Source: Dasania sp. GY-MA-18
Lineage (GTDB): Bacteria > Pseudomonadota > Gammaproteobacteria > Pseudomonadales > Dasaniaceae
Length of the DNA stretch: 64,000 nt
NCBI RefSeq assembly: GCF_024734385.1
Contig: NZ_JANHAP010000009.1
Location: forward strand, 152,103-216,102
Direction of reading: 5' to 3'
This document shows positions 62,270 to 64,000 of the stretch, in pieces. Below the pieces are notes generated by a model. The model ran no database searches and was not told the DNA's origin. It saw only the letters and a list, made by a program, of their open reading frames with translations. Made by a program: the position numbers and the translations under genes. Position 1 is the first letter of the stretch, and each line of letters begins with the position of its first letter.

Positions 62270-63877
62270 GTGCCGTATAGTGAAAAAGCCACCAAAATTA
62301 GGTCGAACCTTTCTAGGTATTCAAAGCTGCATTTTTTTAATGAAATACTAGCTTATCTTCATGCGCCTGAGGATGGCCCGTACGCTACAGCTTCAAAAAT
62401 GCCGTGGCTTTCATTTTTATTAATTGAGTGGCTTTTTCAGGTAGATGAGGTTTCGAGTCCTAGAGTGCCCTCTAGGGATAATGTTATTGCTGTATTGAAT
62501 GAAATGTACGCTTTGCAGAGTGATGCTGTTTGTTTCGAGGATGCCTTGAGTTTAGATCTGGCACTTCGTAAGATGATGATATCGCAGTTGTGGGTGCAAA
62601 AAAATCAGATTTATCATTTGTTTTCTTTAATTCGTTTGTATGCTCTTCTCACTGGTAGAGATACCTCAGAAACGTTCGCGCTTGATTTTGAATCGGCAAA
62701 TGGAATTTCTATAGATGACTTTTTCTCGCTCTGCCTTTGGTTAATGATTGCAATGGATAGGAGTAATGGTTTTATTCAATATAAAGATATTGTTCTTAAG
62801 TTGACCCCTGGGTTTGATGTTGATGTAATAGTGAGGTTTTTAAGTGTTGTTGGTATTCGTCTTGATTCAATGGAAGGGTTTTTACTGTCGAGTAAAATCT
62901 CTTCTGTCGAAAAGGAATCTTATTTTGATAGTTCAGTGCTATTTGAAAAGCCGCTAATTTTTATGGCGGACAGAGTGGTTACGCCGCATAAGAATTTATT
63001 GTCTAAGTCTATTTCTAATTATGTTCTAAATAGTTTGAAATCGTTAGATCATCAGCGATTTAAAAACAAGTTTACCAAAAGATTCGAGTGGTATGTAGGA
63101 AACTTGATAGAGGAGTTTGGCGTTGATTTTGTTAGAGAGGACGATATAAAGGAAGTGTATCGTAAGCATGGTGTCGGCGGTAAAGTGGTTGATTTCTTGA
63201 TTTCAGAAGATGGTGCTAGTGTTTTTGTTGACGCAAAAGGTGTGGAACCAAGTCGAAATATTCATGTTTCAGATAACCCTCGAGTTATTAGAGATAGGTT
63301 AAAGACGAGCTTTATAAAAGGAATTAAACAATCTTTTGAATGCTCGAATATTTTATCTAAATTAGATGATCAGGATACGACTCTTAACACTGATAAGTAT
63401 GTGTTGGTCGTTTCTCATCATGACTTTTATATATTGAACGGACGAAAGCTGCATGAAAATGTAGATCCAAATTTTTTTCCAAATTTGAACTTGACTTATG
63501 GAGAGGCTATACAAAAAGAAAATGTCTACTTTATATGTGTTGAAGATTTCGAGGGTATTCTTAATCTTTGCTCTAATATTAATAAAAGCTTGTCAAGTTT
63601 TTTGTGCTTTTGTGTGGAGCAAGACTCGAAATCTGAAACGAGAAAATTTGATGTCAGGCAGCATATAGCTGAATATTCAAAGATTAACGGACATAGTGAA
63701 TCTACTCCTATAGGGTCTAATTATATTCTTGATAGGAAAAATGAAATATTTGAGACGATTGCTTCTAAGTTAAAAAATAACGAGTCTTATTGGAGGCGAC
63801 TAGGTGCTAATGGGGTTGAGGAATATTGGGGTAAATATAAAGCAATTATTGGTGGCCTTGGAGGTGATTTAGAGTAA
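62270..63877 (+). CDS. AT-rich island gene with PD-(D/E)XK nuclease motif
   Basis: 535 residues from GTG 62270 with AAGGAG about 9 nt upstream. Codon use is AT-richer than in the housekeeping genes. The first ~250 residues are mainly helical and match no family I know. From about 275 a nuclease-like core appears: helix with E in RFEWYVGNLIEEFGVDF, then D308 in VVDFLI and D321-x-K323 in VFVDAKG, which fits the D-x(n)-D/E-x-K motif. A C-terminal ~200 residues follow. The position behind a tRNA-borne integrase and the nuclease motif suggest an antiphage or mobile-element cargo protein. Function is inferred, not shown. Confidence 0.7.
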   Translation: MPYSEKATKIRSNLSRYSKLHFFNEILAYLHAPEDGPYATASKMPWLSFLLIEWLFQVDEVSSPRVPSRDNVIAVLNEMYALQSDAVCFEDALSLDLALRKMMISQLWVQKNQIYHLFSLIRLYALLTGRDTSETFALDFESANGISIDDFFSLCLWLMIAMDRSNGFIQYKDIVLKLTPGFDVDVIVRFLSVVGIRLDSMEGFLLSSKISSVEKESYFDSSVLFEKPLIFMADRVVTPHKNLLSKSISNYVLNSLKSLDHQRFKNKFTKRFEWYVGNLIEEFGVDFVREDDIKEVYRKHGVGGKVVDFLISEDGASVFVDAKGVEPSRNIHVSDNPRVIRDRLKTSFIKGIKQSFECSNILSKLDDQDTTLNTDKYVLVVSHHDFYILNGRKLHENVDPNFFPNLNLTYGEAIQKENVYFICVEDFEGILNLCSNINKSLSSFLCFCVEQDSKSETRKFDVRQHIAEYSKINGHSESTPIGSNYILDRKNEIFETIASKLKNNESYWRRLGANGVEEYWGKYKAIIGGLGGDLE

Positions 63878-64000
63878 GCGCAGCACCAACCACAGGGTTT
63901 ACTTCACATCAATTTGATATTACAAAAAATTATTTGCAAAGACCCACAAGTCAATTTACCGTATCGGCAGGTTCAGGATGAATCTACTGCAAGGAAGGTA
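63878..64000 (+). other. Open frame running off the window edge
   Basis: After the stop of the nuclease-like gene the same frame is open to the end of the window (about 41 codons, ending with CKDPQVNLPYRQVQDESTARKV-type text, here quoted as PQVNLPYRQVQDESTARK). A TTG inside could start a partial gene, and a separate ATG at 63978 opens a second frame. Neither has a strong ribosome binding site, so I cannot decide which, if either, is coding. Confidence 0.3.

Overview
The window reads as chromosome of a marine-type gammaproteobacterium. The supporting families are HrpA, MnmC, DusA, DgkA, a short FimV, HubP-like architecture, NhaC, MlaA without a lipobox as in pseudomonads, and Lrp/AsnC pairs. 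A Cellvibrionales/Spongiibacteraceae-like lineage fits, but this is an impression and no alignment was run. Coding density is high, base composition is moderate (about 45-50% GC), and there is no rRNA and no CRISPR array.

Layout. (1) 1-9446: a divergent acyl-CoA module. On the minus strand are a mesaconyl-CoA C1-C4 CoA transferase (mct), a mesaconyl-C4-CoA/itaconyl-CoA hydratase-like protein (meh) and a CitE-type lyase cut by the window edge. On the plus strand are methylsuccinyl-CoA dehydrogenase (mcd), ethylmalonyl-CoA mutase (ecm), a MeaB-type GTPase and crotonyl-CoA carboxylase/reductase (ccr). Read together, these could carry crotonyl-CoA + CO2 to mesaconyl-CoA and then, through citramalyl-CoA, to acetyl-CoA + pyruvate. 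The textbook ethylmalonyl-CoA pathway ends at glyoxylate + propionyl-CoA. This is the strongest candidate here for an unusual system. (2) 9.5-10.8 kb: a decayed or accessory patch with a 28-codon small gene, a secreted-protein gene broken at a 9-nt homopolymer, and a potassium-channel remnant. (3) 10.9-24.6 kb: glycine cleavage T and P genes without H, two LysR regulators, an FMN reductase, VF530 and SEC-C proteins, two Lrp regulators, NhaC, a Rieske oxygenase with a hairpin-rich leader, a periplasmic binding protein and DgkA. (4) 24.7-39.9 kb: housekeeping genes (PreP-like M16 protease, glutaminyl cyclase, ComFB, MnmC, a coiled-coil protein, PhaJ-like hydratase, FadD, HrpA, and an alpha/beta-hydrolase lacking its nucleophile serine).

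(5) 40-54.7 kb has a metal theme. An HvfABC/bufferin-type RiPP cluster carries a secreted precursor with ten EGKCG motifs, a DUF692 (MNIO) enzyme and a DUF2063 partner. About 8 kb downstream is a copper block: small lipoprotein, Cys/His/Met-rich protein, CopA multicopper oxidase, CopB, a MerR regulator with its own spacer palindrome, a Cu(I) P-type ATPase and a membrane cupredoxin. Between them lie MlaA, PilZ, a response regulator-PP2C/STAS partner-switching pair, TerB, transaldolase and DusA. (6) 54.9-60.4 kb: a Tsx-like porin, four tandem ~135-bp double-hairpin repeats, a phosphoribosyltransferase, gltX and FimV.

(7) 60.4 kb to the end: tRNA-Ala(GGC) with a strong promoter, directly followed by a tyrosine recombinase and an AT-rich gene with a PD-(D/E)XK nuclease motif. 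This looks like the left edge of a genomic island with possible defence cargo, continuing past the window.
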